Below, piece after piece: positions 53,352 through 60,043 of a stretch of 64,000 bases of DNA. Source of the DNA: a virus; IMG/VR virus record IMGVR_UViG_3300021438_000010, positions 1-64,000 of that record; one strand, given 5' to 3'. Each line of letters starts with the position of its first letter. Position 1 is the first letter of the stretch. Below the pieces are notes generated by a model. The model made no database searches. It was not told the origin of the DNA and was given only the letters and a program-made list of their open reading frames with translations. The position numbers and the translations under genes are program-made.

Positions 53352-53966
53352 TTATTCGTTACTATCTTTAGCCTTGTAGGCAACATTACGTGTTGGTAAG
53401 TAAGCTCCAAACATGTAAGTAAGTTCGCCGGGAACTGTTCTACTTAAAGTTGCAGCGTCATCAACTGCTGGATAATTACCGCTTGTTGATTGATAAGTAA
53501 CTGCTGTGCCAGCACCAGTGCCTCTAGTTAAGCCTGGGAAAACACCACTAGATGGAGTTGCAAGTAGATTAAACTTGGTTGTTGCATATGAACCAACCTG
53601 AGTTGTCTTTAGATTCTTGTTGACAACATATTCTGTTGCACCGCCGGGGATTAATAGTGCAGTACTTGCTGAACCATTGATGTTAGTAGCATTGTCGCCA
53701 GCATTTCTTAATAAGAAATCTGTGCCGGGGGCTGGTGTATAGGCAAAAGTACCAGCACTTTTTACCTTTGTAACACCGTGAGGGTCGGTATAATCAAGTG
53801 GAGCAGACGGTGTATCTTGTACAACGGCTGTGCCATATGATTTTACCAATGCTAAATTTGTTCTAATTGATAGATCAGTTAAATTTTCTGATACTGCACC
53901 GGCTTGGATGACAACGCCGCCGTCATTGTTGTACACATTTGCAGAAACTACTTTTTGGGATGCCAT
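53352..53966 (-). CDS. Abundant structural protein candidate, 204 aa
   Basis: A 204-residue Ala/Thr/Gly/Val-rich, strand-rich protein with no signal peptide (ASQKVVSANVYNNDGGVVIQAG ... TDFLLRNAGDNATNINGSASTALLIPGGATEYVV). Upstream is a strong Shine-Dalgarno (AAAAGGAG) and a promoter candidate, downstream a strong terminator, so it is probably a highly expressed single-gene unit, as for decoration or tail-tube proteins. No family recognised with certainty. Confidence 0.55.
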   Translation of the reverse strand: MASQKVVSANVYNNDGGVVIQAGAVSENLTDLSIRTNLALVKSYGTAVVQDTPSAPLDYTDPHGVTKVKSAGTFAYTPAPGTDFLLRNAGDNATNINGSASTALLIPGGATEYVVNKNLKTTQVGSYATTKFNLLATPSSGVFPGLTRGTGAGTAVTYQSTSGNYPAVDDAATLSRTVPGELTYMFGAYLPTRNVAYKAKDSNE

Positions 53967-54034
53967 AATATTCTCCTTTTAAATTAAAATTTGCAAAATA
54001 ATATGTCCGCATCCTTTAAAGTCCAGTTCCTAAA

Positions 54035-54064
54035 ATTATATACACATTTAGCAGAATTTGTCCT
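54035..54064 (-). promoter_or_regulatory. Promoter candidate for 204-aa structural gene
   Basis: On the - strand TATAAT at 54035-54040 is preceded by GTGTA, with AGGACA (54059-54064) 18 bases upstream as a partial -35 box (4 of 6). It lies inside the end of the sigma-factor gene and ~70 bases before the structural ATG. The GTGTATATAAT block resembles GTGTATAAT at 14112-14120 before another structural gene. Confidence 0.5.
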
Positions 54065-54521
54065 TTATGTTATTAGCTAATTTATGTATTTTACGCCTGA
54101 CGCTTTCTCTATTTTTACCATGTTTTTCAGATATTTCTGATATAGTCATATTACTAATTCTGTCCTCAATCAATTTTTTGTCTTCTTCGTTTTTAAACTC
54201 ATCCATCAAATCTATCATCAAAAAATGATCTCTATCTGATGCAATATTACTATGTAATTTTCCTCCAAATTTATTTTTTTGATCAAACTTAATTTCTTTC
54301 ATGCATTCAATAAAAACACCTTTATATAAATACGTTGTAAACTTTGCACCCTTTGTTTCATCGTAGTTTACAAAAGTTTTCCACAGTGCATTCATCTGAC
54401 AAGTCCTAATTGAATCTGAATCTAATTGATTTCTAAATCGTCTAGAAGCCTTATTCATTATTTTTAATATATTGTCATCTTTCAATGCGTTTTCAATCTT
54501 TACGTTAATACAATCATTCAT
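54048..54521 (-). CDS. Phage RNA polymerase sigma factor
   Basis: A 157-residue sigma70-family protein from ATG 54521. Region 2 appears as DSIRTCQMNALWKTFVNYDETKGAKFTTYLYKGVFIECM (FTTYLY-type core), and region 4 as MTISEISEKHGKNRESVRRKIHKLANNIK, a helix-turn-helix. It lacks region 1 and is close in size to small phage late sigma factors. It would redirect host RNA polymerase to phage promoters. It starts eight bases inside the upstream gene's end; AAAGGAG lies about ten bases upstream. Confidence 0.75.
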   Translation of the reverse strand: MNDCINVKIENALKDDNILKIMNKASRRFRNQLDSDSIRTCQMNALWKTFVNYDETKGAKFTTYLYKGVFIECMKEIKFDQKNKFGGKLHSNIASDRDHFLMIDLMDEFKNEEDKKLIEDRISNMTISEISEKHGKNRESVRRKIHKLANNIKDKFC

Positions 54522-54972
54522 TTTCAAATTCTCCTTTTATTAATTTTTGCTCAATATCAAATCTAACATCTTGAAAATCAAACATTTCACCTATTCCAAC
54601 AAAAAATCTATATCTGCTAAATATTTTTAAAATCTCAACGCCGGGAGTTTTATTTAATTTTTCTTTTATTTTTGGTGTTATGTCAAAATTTGTGTGTCCT
54701 ATCCAACAGTCAAAATTAGATAACATTGAAACATCTTCTATTATTTGAGGCGTAAGTGGCATCATTTGGCTTATAGCCATCGATGGCATGTTTTTTTTGA
54801 TTGGCTCTTCATATGAGTCATCGTCATCTTCTTCTTCTTCACCATCTATAGCATCTTCTAGGTTTTGTGCCAACATATTTTGAATTATATTTTGCAATAT
54901 GGGACAAGACAATTGTTTTTCAATATAATCTTCATATTTTTGCCACCCAATCTTTTTTTCAAACTTTGCCAT
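54514..54972 (-). CDS. Unknown acidic protein upstream of sigma factor
   Basis: A 152-residue protein with a helical N-terminus (WQKYEDYIEKQLSC), a long acidic run near residue 45 (GEEEEDDDDSYEE) and a folded C-terminal part (FDCWIGHTNFDITPKIKEKLNK ... FSRYRFFVGIGEMFDF). It resembles small phage proteins encoding an alpha/beta unit but I cannot name the family. Good start (AGGAG). Overlaps the sigma gene, so possibly co-regulated. Confidence 0.5.
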   Translation of the reverse strand: MAKFEKKIGWQKYEDYIEKQLSCPILQNIIQNMLAQNLEDAIDGEEEEDDDDSYEEPIKKNMPSMAISQMMPLTPQIIEDVSMLSNFDCWIGHTNFDITPKIKEKLNKTPGVEILKIFSRYRFFVGIGEMFDFQDVRFDIEQKLIKGEFENE

Positions 54973-54986
54973 ATTTATCTCCTATG

Positions 54987-55355
54987 TTAGCGTAAAACGT
55001 CGGATGGTTTTATACATGGTTCCCCATCTTTAAGAGCTTTAGATGATCTGAACTTATTCTTTTGTCCGATATGAGTAATTATTTTAATTAAATATTCTTC
55101 TTGACCATCTGCTATCATGCCATCTTTTACTATTCCCATAGTTTCAATAAATGATCCCTCTTCTGATAAAACATCTAATATATTACATAAGGCATCTATA
55201 CATTTGTCGTTGTATTCTTCTATTTCAACGTCTACTATAGGGGTTTTTGCTCCTTCGATCATACAGTAACTAAGCTTTACTATAGTTTTATTAGATTGAC
55301 TTTGCTGCTGTTCATAAGTTTCATCTGAGTTTTTTTTAAAAAAATTAAATAACAT
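54987..55355 (-). CDS. Unknown small protein, 122 aa
   Basis: A 122-residue protein from ATG 55355, lying within the end of the glycosyltransferase gene. Short hydrophobic start (LFNFFKK), Gln/Ser linker, then an alpha/beta domain (TIVKLSYCMIEGAKTPIVDVEIEEYNDKCIDALCNILDVL ... EEYLIKIITHIG). No membrane helix. Function unknown. Confidence 0.5.
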   Translation of the reverse strand: MLFNFFKKNSDETYEQQQSQSNKTIVKLSYCMIEGAKTPIVDVEIEEYNDKCIDALCNILDVLSEEGSFIETMGIVKDGMIADGQEEYLIKIITHIGQKNKFRSSKALKDGEPCIKPSDVLR

Positions 55356-56412
55356 CAATTATTTTCCTTCCGGTATTTGACCAGCTAAATTGTTTGGCTG
55401 TTTTTACTCCTTCATCATTTTCATTTAACTTTTTGTTCATATTAAGATAATGTATATGCCTCATATGTCTGATGGCGTGTCCAATAGCATTATCATCTAA
55501 TCTAGCCCAATTTCCTTGACCATGAAACCATTTACCATCATATGCTGTTTCAGTGTCTTTGATTGGTATTAGCAATGAATTATTAGAATTACAAAACTCG
55601 GTGTGGGCAGAATAATCGGTTGCAATGACTTGCTTTCCGCAAGACATCATTTCTAATAGTTCTAAGTTCCATCCTTCTGCTCTTGCTGGAAATATGCCAC
55701 AATGCATTTGTCGCATAATATTATACACTTCCTGTTGAGTGCTTTGTCTTGGAATTATATGTATTTTAGATCCTAGCTTTGAATTTTTATATAAATTTAT
55801 CCATTCTCTTTGTTCTTCTTCTGTGCAAAATGGGTTTTCGCACATCATAAAAAGTTCAACATTATCATCTTCATTGAACGCTGAGTTAAAGATATCAATT
55901 AATTTATCGTGGCCTTTGCGTATTTCCCATTTACCGCAGTTAAAAAATCTAGTTGGGGTGTCAACTGGCATCTCGCAGGGTTGGAATATAGATGAATCAA
56001 CTCCAAGTGGTATCACTTTTACTTTGCTGCTAGATATTTTAATATTATTAAGAATTACTTTTTTAGCCCAGTTAGAACAAACAAAAATAATATCCAGAGA
56101 TTGCAGCTGATGTTTTTCTATATCACTAAATTTATCTAATTCAAATATTGGAAATCCAATCCTTTTTCCTCTACCGGCAAATTGAGCCATATCATGTTGA
56201 TGCCATATTTTTATACATGGAGCATTTGAATCAAAAAAGTGTGCATTTTGTATGCATTTTGATATTATATCTATATCTTCTTGGTTTGTAACCTGTGGAT
56301 GACCAATCATAAATAAAGACACATCATTATCTTTACTGAGGGTCTTAACTATGTTCAATCCTGTTATTCCATATCCCAACTGGTTTATGGGGCATGTTAT
56401 ATTAATGTTCAT
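55345..56412 (-). CDS. GT4-type glycosyltransferase
   Basis: A 355-residue GT-B enzyme. MNINITCPINQLGYGITGLNIV is the acceptor-lobe loop; FFNCGKWEIRKGHDKLIDIF begins the donor lobe; MHCGIFPARAEGWNLELLEMMSCGKQVIATDYSAHTEF (~235-272) is the donor-site E-x7-E-like region. The gene is away from the main sugar block, between the deoxyribosyltransferase-like gene and the sigma operon. Confidence 0.8.
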   Translation of the reverse strand: MNINITCPINQLGYGITGLNIVKTLSKDNDVSLFMIGHPQVTNQEDIDIISKCIQNAHFFDSNAPCIKIWHQHDMAQFAGRGKRIGFPIFELDKFSDIEKHQLQSLDIIFVCSNWAKKVILNNIKISSSKVKVIPLGVDSSIFQPCEMPVDTPTRFFNCGKWEIRKGHDKLIDIFNSAFNEDDNVELFMMCENPFCTEEEQREWINLYKNSKLGSKIHIIPRQSTQQEVYNIMRQMHCGIFPARAEGWNLELLEMMSCGKQVIATDYSAHTEFCNSNNSLLIPIKDTETAYDGKWFHGQGNWARLDDNAIGHAIRHMRHIHYLNMNKKLNENDEGVKTAKQFSWSNTGRKIIDVI

Positions 56413-56969
56413 GTATTATATCCTATATTGTTATATTTAAAAAAGAACCATCTTTTTAGTTTCTTAACATCTGCTTCTTTGTTAATTTCGTCAAGATAAT
56501 TTAATATTTCACTCAAAGAATTAAATATATGTTCGTGGGGTAACATAAAAAATAACCAATTTGGTGCATTCTTTTTCCCTTGTTCGCACCATACTAAAAC
56601 AGGCTTTTTTTGCCTGTTGGCTGTTACTATTTCTTCGTATGTTCCACATGCGTGAATATCTAGATCAATATATGCAATTATAAAATCTGATACATCTACG
56701 CATCTTAAGTCTGCACTTCTTATAATACCAAATTTATCTTTGATTTTGTCATATTGTTCAGTTTCTTTATAATAATCTATCCAGTGTCTTGTTTCTTCAT
56801 CTTCTATTACGCCGTTTATTGGTTTACGACACGGATCAATAACAACAATTCCCATTTTTTGTAATATTCCAGTAATTCTTTGTCTCCAACCAATACCGCC
56901 ATCTGGAACTCTATCCATAGCACCAACCAAATAAGTTCTCATCCCAATAAGATTATTTATTGAATCCAT
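56409..56969 (-). CDS. Nucleoside 2-deoxyribosyltransferase-like protein
   Basis: A 186-residue protein with the 2-deoxyribosyltransferase-like layout: MRTYLVGAMDRVPDGGIGWRQRI (glycine-rich start), CVDVSDFIIAYIDLDIHACGTYEEIVTANRQKKPVLVWCEQGK (~92-134, with D-x-x-D and the T-Y-E-E-I catalytic Glu region) and APNWLFFMLPHEHIF. It would exchange or remove bases of deoxynucleosides. It is coupled to the deaminase gene upstream. I prefer the first ATG (56969) for its GGAG. Confidence 0.65.
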   Translation of the reverse strand: MDSINNLIGMRTYLVGAMDRVPDGGIGWRQRITGILQKMGIVVIDPCRKPINGVIEDEETRHWIDYYKETEQYDKIKDKFGIIRSADLRCVDVSDFIIAYIDLDIHACGTYEEIVTANRQKKPVLVWCEQGKKNAPNWLFFMLPHEHIFNSLSEILNYLDEINKEADVKKLKRWFFFKYNNIGYNT

Positions 56970-57360
56970 TATCTATACTCCACCAAACTTTGTGTATTCC
57001 AAGAGATTGTATTATTCTGTCGCATCGTTCACACGGTTGACTGCACCTTAGTTCTCCTCTTTTATTTAGTCTTATTATAACCATTTTTAAACTGCCATCT
57101 ATATAATGTTTGCCCCATAATCTTGATATCAAGTCTGTCTCAGCATGAAAATATGGATATTCTAAATCAGTATTAAAACGTTTTGCAAGCATTAATGCCT
57201 GAGTATGTGTTTTCTCTGGATTGTTTTGACCTATGGCAAGAAGCTTATTTTTTTTATATCCAAATGCAAAATGAAAAAATTTGTTTTTAGTATTTCGTTC
57301 TTCTTTTGCTCTAGGAAGTAAACTCATCGCTATGTCTAGAGATTGATCTAATATGTTCAT
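56953..57360 (-). CDS. Cytidine/dCMP-deaminase-fold zinc enzyme
   Basis: A 135-residue deaminase-fold protein with the zinc site His72-Ala-Glu74 (YFHAETDLISR) and Cys110-x-x-Cys113 (SQPCERCDRI). The N-terminal segment has FHFAFGYKKNKLLAIGQN, the first core strands. It differs from the standard dCMP deaminase at 59024. Coupled to the deoxyribosyltransferase-like gene, so both may act on the same nucleoside or nucleotide. Substrate unknown. Confidence 0.7.
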   Translation of the reverse strand: MNILDQSLDIAMSLLPRAKEERNTKNKFFHFAFGYKKNKLLAIGQNNPEKTHTQALMLAKRFNTDLEYPYFHAETDLISRLWGKHYIDGSLKMVIIRLNKRGELRCSQPCERCDRIIQSLGIHKVWWSIDNGFNK

Positions 57361-57809
57361 GTAAAATCTATAGTATTAATAGTGACTAGTTTAATAAAAT
57401 CTTGAATACTTGTTACATTGTGCCTATCAAAAACATGCTTTGTTTGATTTTTGGCTTCTGTCTTTTTATATCCAAGTGCTATAAGCGAATTTATACAATC
57501 ATTATAAAGTTGCTCATCACGTTTAGGGGGAGAAGGTGGCAAAGTAGTTGTGGTTGTACTTGTAGTTGCTTCTACCTCTACAATAACTGGCTTAGTTTTC
57601 TTTTGTGGTTTTTTATTTTGAGTTATAGCTTTTGATCTTATTGGTTTTGGCTTTTCGATATATTTGTAATCTTCTATGTATCCAATTACAAATTTGTCAC
57701 AATCGAAAGTTTGGCAATCTAAATAAGCTTTATATGAATAAATGATAACAGCGATTATAAAAATAAAGGCAAAGATGTTACCAATCATTGGATCTGGTTG
57801 TGGATTCAT
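57357..57809 (-). CDS. Membrane-anchored protein with RuvA-C-like tail
   Basis: A 150-residue protein. Residues ~9-29 are a membrane helix (IGNIFAFIFIIAVIIYSYKAYL), followed by a Lys/Pro/Thr-rich linker with a TTSTTTTTLPP stretch, and a C-terminal helical domain INSLIALGYKKTEAKNQTKHVFDRHN that resembles RuvA domain III (A-L-x-x-L-G-Y-x-x-x-E-A). Own promoter upstream and GGAG before the ATG. The pairing of a membrane anchor with a helicase-contact fold is unusual. The RuvA resemblance is short. Confidence 0.5.
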   Translation of the reverse strand: MNPQPDPMIGNIFAFIFIIAVIIYSYKAYLDCQTFDCDKFVIGYIEDYKYIEKPKPIRSKAITQNKKPQKKTKPVIVEVEATTSTTTTTLPPSPPKRDEQLYNDCINSLIALGYKKTEAKNQTKHVFDRHNVTSIQDFIKLVTINTIDFT

Positions 57810-57827
57810 AGCATTTCTCCTAGCCCG

Positions 57828-57855
57828 ATTATACCTTAACCATCGTCATAGTCAA
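57828..57855 (-). promoter_or_regulatory. Sigma70-type promoter before RuvA-C-like gene
   Basis: TTGACT (57850-57855) and TATAAT (57828-57833) on the - strand with a 16-base spacer. It lies between the SSB terminator and the ATG at 57809, so it starts a new leftward unit (RuvA-C-like protein, deaminase, deoxyribosyltransferase, glycosyltransferase, sigma factor). Confidence 0.7.
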
Positions 57856-57866
57856 GAGGAGAATTT

Positions 57867-57904
57867 AAAAAAAATGGCCCGAAGCACAAGGCAACGGGCC
57901 ATTT
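57867..57904 (-). terminator. Intrinsic terminator after SSB gene
   Basis: A stem of nine to ten pairs (AATGGCCCG at 57873-57881 with CGGGCCATT at 57895-57903, extended by one A-T pair) with a 13-base loop. On the - strand it is followed by eight T. It ends the unit containing ssb. Confidence 0.85.
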
Positions 57905-57927
57905 ACTAGACAGATTGACTATCCAAT

Positions 57928-58260
57928 TCACTCTTTAGAATCTTGCCCTACAATTCCAGACGGGCCTAAAGAAATTTCATCTGCCATTACGCATATAGAA
58001 TTCTTTTGATTCCCATCCTTATCTTGATAATCATCAATTTTTAACTTTCCTTGAACGCCAACCAATCTGCCCTTTTTTAAGTGATCCTTTAATGCTTCAG
58101 CCATCTTTCCAAAGCAAAGGATATTTAAAAATAGAGTATCTTCATTACGACGATCATTAACTGCCATACGGAACTTTGCCATAGCAGTACCCTTTTGAGT
58201 AGTACTTAGTTCTGCATCTTTTGTTAATCGTCCACAACCAAGCCACGTATTAATATTCAT
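57928..58260 (-). CDS. ssb: Single-stranded DNA-binding protein
   Basis: A 110-residue SSB: MNINTWLGCGRLTKDAELST, MAKFRMAVNDRRNEDTLFLNILCFGKMAEALKDHLKKGRLVGVQGKL, with the W/F aromatic positions and the K-G-x-L-V-x-V-x-G strand typical of bacterial SSB. The tail is short, without the usual DDDIPF end. GGAGG precedes the ATG and a terminator follows. Probably the main SSB of the phage. Confidence 0.88.
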   Translation of the reverse strand: MNINTWLGCGRLTKDAELSTTQKGTAMAKFRMAVNDRRNEDTLFLNILCFGKMAEALKDHLKKGRLVGVQGKLKIDDYQDKDGNQKNSICVMADEISLGPSGIVGQDSKE

Positions 58261-58264
58261 GCTA

Positions 58265-58582
58265 TCATACCTCCAGTGCTGAACGGATTCTTCCTCTTAC
58301 TACCTGTGTATTGCCACGGTTATATGTGCCTAGGGTGGCACTATATACATTTCTAGCAATTGATCGTGGAATACCTAAAAGCCTAGCAGCAAATTCTGTA
58401 TCTTCACGATTATTATTAAAAAAACCAAATCCAGACTTATGAGCAAGTGCTGTAATTGGATTCAAGGTAAAACCTTTGTAATAGCCACTCTGAATTGTGG
58501 CAGTTACACGGTTCTTATTAATATCCCAGTGATATGCATCAGCTAGGTTGGATAGTCTATTAAAAAGTTCACTATAATTCAT
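58265..58582 (-). CDS. Unknown small protein beside ssb, 105 aa
   Basis: A 105-residue protein from ATG 58582, where AAGGAG lies six bases upstream; the longer open frame would overlap the next gene. It is basic (TATIQSGYYKGFTLNPITALAHKSG, GIPRSIARNVYSATLGTYNRGNTQVVRGRIRSALEV) and helical, with a HTH-like ARLLGIPRSIARNVYSA stretch. DNA binding and partnership with SSB are possible. No family recognised. Confidence 0.55.
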   Translation of the reverse strand: MNYSELFNRLSNLADAYHWDINKNRVTATIQSGYYKGFTLNPITALAHKSGFGFFNNNREDTEFAARLLGIPRSIARNVYSATLGTYNRGNTQVVRGRIRSALEV

Positions 58583-58583
58583 A

Positions 58584-58763
58584 TCAATCTCCTTCTTCGT
58601 TACTACTTGATTCTTCGAAAACTTGAATATCTTTAACACCACTTTGCACATAAGCTTTTAACTGCTCAATTTCTTTTTGAATTAATGCTTGTTGTTTTGT
58701 TAACTCTTCAATCCTTTGAGCAACATTTTGCAAATGTGCTTTTGCCATATCAATAACTGTCAT
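58584..58763 (-). CDS. Short coiled-coil protein, 59 aa
   Basis: A 59-residue protein with AAAGGAG seven bases before its ATG (58763) and a stop one base before the next gene. The sequence is a single long amphipathic helix (MAKAHLQNVAQRIEELTKQQALIQKEIEQLKAYVQ) followed by an acidic, Ser-rich tail (SGVKDIQVFEESSSNEEGD). Likely a dimeric or trimeric coiled coil. Function unknown. Confidence 0.65.
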   Translation of the reverse strand: MTVIDMAKAHLQNVAQRIEELTKQQALIQKEIEQLKAYVQSGVKDIQVFEESSSNEEGD

Positions 58764-58817
58764 ATTTTTCTCCTTTTTTGTTTACCTTGTTATACTCTGT
58801 TGTAACATTAAAAACAC

Positions 58818-59027
58818 TTATGGTTTTTGTTCGTATGTCATATAATCTAATACTTGAGTATGGGTCCATCCCAATTGATAGTTGTCATCAGTAGCAATTC
58901 TAGCAATATCAATATATTCCATTTCTAATCTAACTATTAATTCTGCTAAAAATTCAAGCTTATTTGAATAAACGCATTCTTCTATTAAGTCTAGGGTTTC
59001 TTTTACCGTTCTCTTATTTTTACTCAT
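58818..59027 (-). CDS. Small helical protein, 69 aa
   Basis: A 69-residue, acidic helical protein (VKETLDLIEECVYSNKLEFLAELIVRLEMEYIDIARIA ... WTHTQVLDYMTY). Its ATG overlaps the dCMP deaminase stop (ATGA). No domain recognised. Confidence 0.5.
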   Translation of the reverse strand: MSKNKRTVKETLDLIEECVYSNKLEFLAELIVRLEMEYIDIARIATDDNYQLGWTHTQVLDYMTYEQKP

Positions 59028-59461
59028 TTGGGATAATACTCTATTAATTCTGTTTTTGCTTGCTCAAAAAGCCAACGAGATAATATAAAATTTTTTTCCC
59101 ACCTATCTATTGAATTTTTGTATGATACCACTCTAGTAATTCCAGATTGTATTATCATACTAGCACATCTTGGGCATGGGATAAAAGGGTAAGTATATAA
59201 AGTACAACCTATAAGAGATTTGTTTGCAAATAATATAGCATTCATTTCTCCATGTACTATAATATTATACTTAGTTTCTCTATTATTTAGCATCTCTGTA
59301 CAATCATGAATATTTTTTGGAAACCCATTGTAACCAACGGATATTATCCTATTATCACGATCTGTTATTACGGCACCAACTTTAGTAGATGGATCTTTAG
59401 ACCAGCTAGAAATGAATTCCGCCAAGTCAAGAAATCTATAATCCCATTTTAGCAAATTCAT
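59024..59461 (-). CDS. dCMP deaminase
   Basis: A 145-residue deaminase with His70-x-Glu72 (IVHGEMNAI) and Cys96-x-x-Cys99 (PCPRCASMI), plus WSKDPSTKVGAVI and YNGFP at the N-terminus, the standard phage/bacterial dCMP deaminase pattern. It converts dCMP to dUMP for dTMP synthesis. Starts three bases after the FkbM-like gene's stop. Confidence 0.88.
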   Translation of the reverse strand: MNLLKWDYRFLDLAEFISSWSKDPSTKVGAVITDRDNRIISVGYNGFPKNIHDCTEMLNNRETKYNIIVHGEMNAILFANKSLIGCTLYTYPFIPCPRCASMIIQSGITRVVSYKNSIDRWEKNFILSRWLFEQAKTELIEYYPK

Positions 59462-59464
59462 AAA

Positions 59465-60034
59465 TTAATAATTAGATTTTAATTGAAAGACATAATCTTC
59501 GCCAATTGGCTGTACTTGTGGATTCCATACATTTTCTATAAGTTCATAATTGTTATCGTTCATCCATTCTATGATTTCATCAAAATGTGGATTTTTGTAT
59601 TCAACCCCAAAGCTATACATTTCTACAGAGATTTGTTTTGGTCTACTTATAAGATTTTTAATAATATCAAATTCGCTTCCCTCTGTATCTAATAGTAAAA
59701 CATCTATATCTCCATTATCAATTTCCTTGATAGACTTCATATTTATAGATGCTTTTCTCAACTCAGATTCTGCTTCTGGCTGAATTCCTTTTTGTGGGGA
59801 TGCAATTCCTTCTAAGAATGAAGATGGTCCAGCTAAAAAAAGATTGCATATTTTATTTTCTGATCCAACAGCATAATTAAATAATTTAAAATTAGGAAAA
59901 TAAGACAGGCTAGATTTCAATTCCTCAAAACATATTGGATTAGGTTCAAATAAATAGCATTCAATATCTGTATTAACAAATTGCTTTGTTCTACAGTGAT
60001 ATAAATGACCAACGCCTATTTCAAATATTTTCAT
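59465..60034 (-). CDS. FkbM-like methyltransferase
   Basis: A 189-residue SAM methyltransferase: MKIFEIGVGHLYHC (motif I), CYLFEPNPICFEELK (motif II), FKLFNYAVGSENKICNLFL, MKSIKEIDNGDIDVLLLDTEGSEFDIIKNL (D-x-E-G-x-E) and ISVEMYSFG, all typical of the FkbM family, which methylates sugar or polyketide hydroxyls. AGAGGAA precedes the ATG. Possibly completes glycan decoration. Confidence 0.8.
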   Translation of the reverse strand: MKIFEIGVGHLYHCRTKQFVNTDIECYLFEPNPICFEELKSSLSYFPNFKLFNYAVGSENKICNLFLAGPSSFLEGIASPQKGIQPEAESELRKASINMKSIKEIDNGDIDVLLLDTEGSEFDIIKNLISRPKQISVEMYSFGVEYKNPHFDEIIEWMNDNNYELIENVWNPQVQPIGEDYVFQLKSNY

Positions 60035-60043
60035 TTTATTCCT

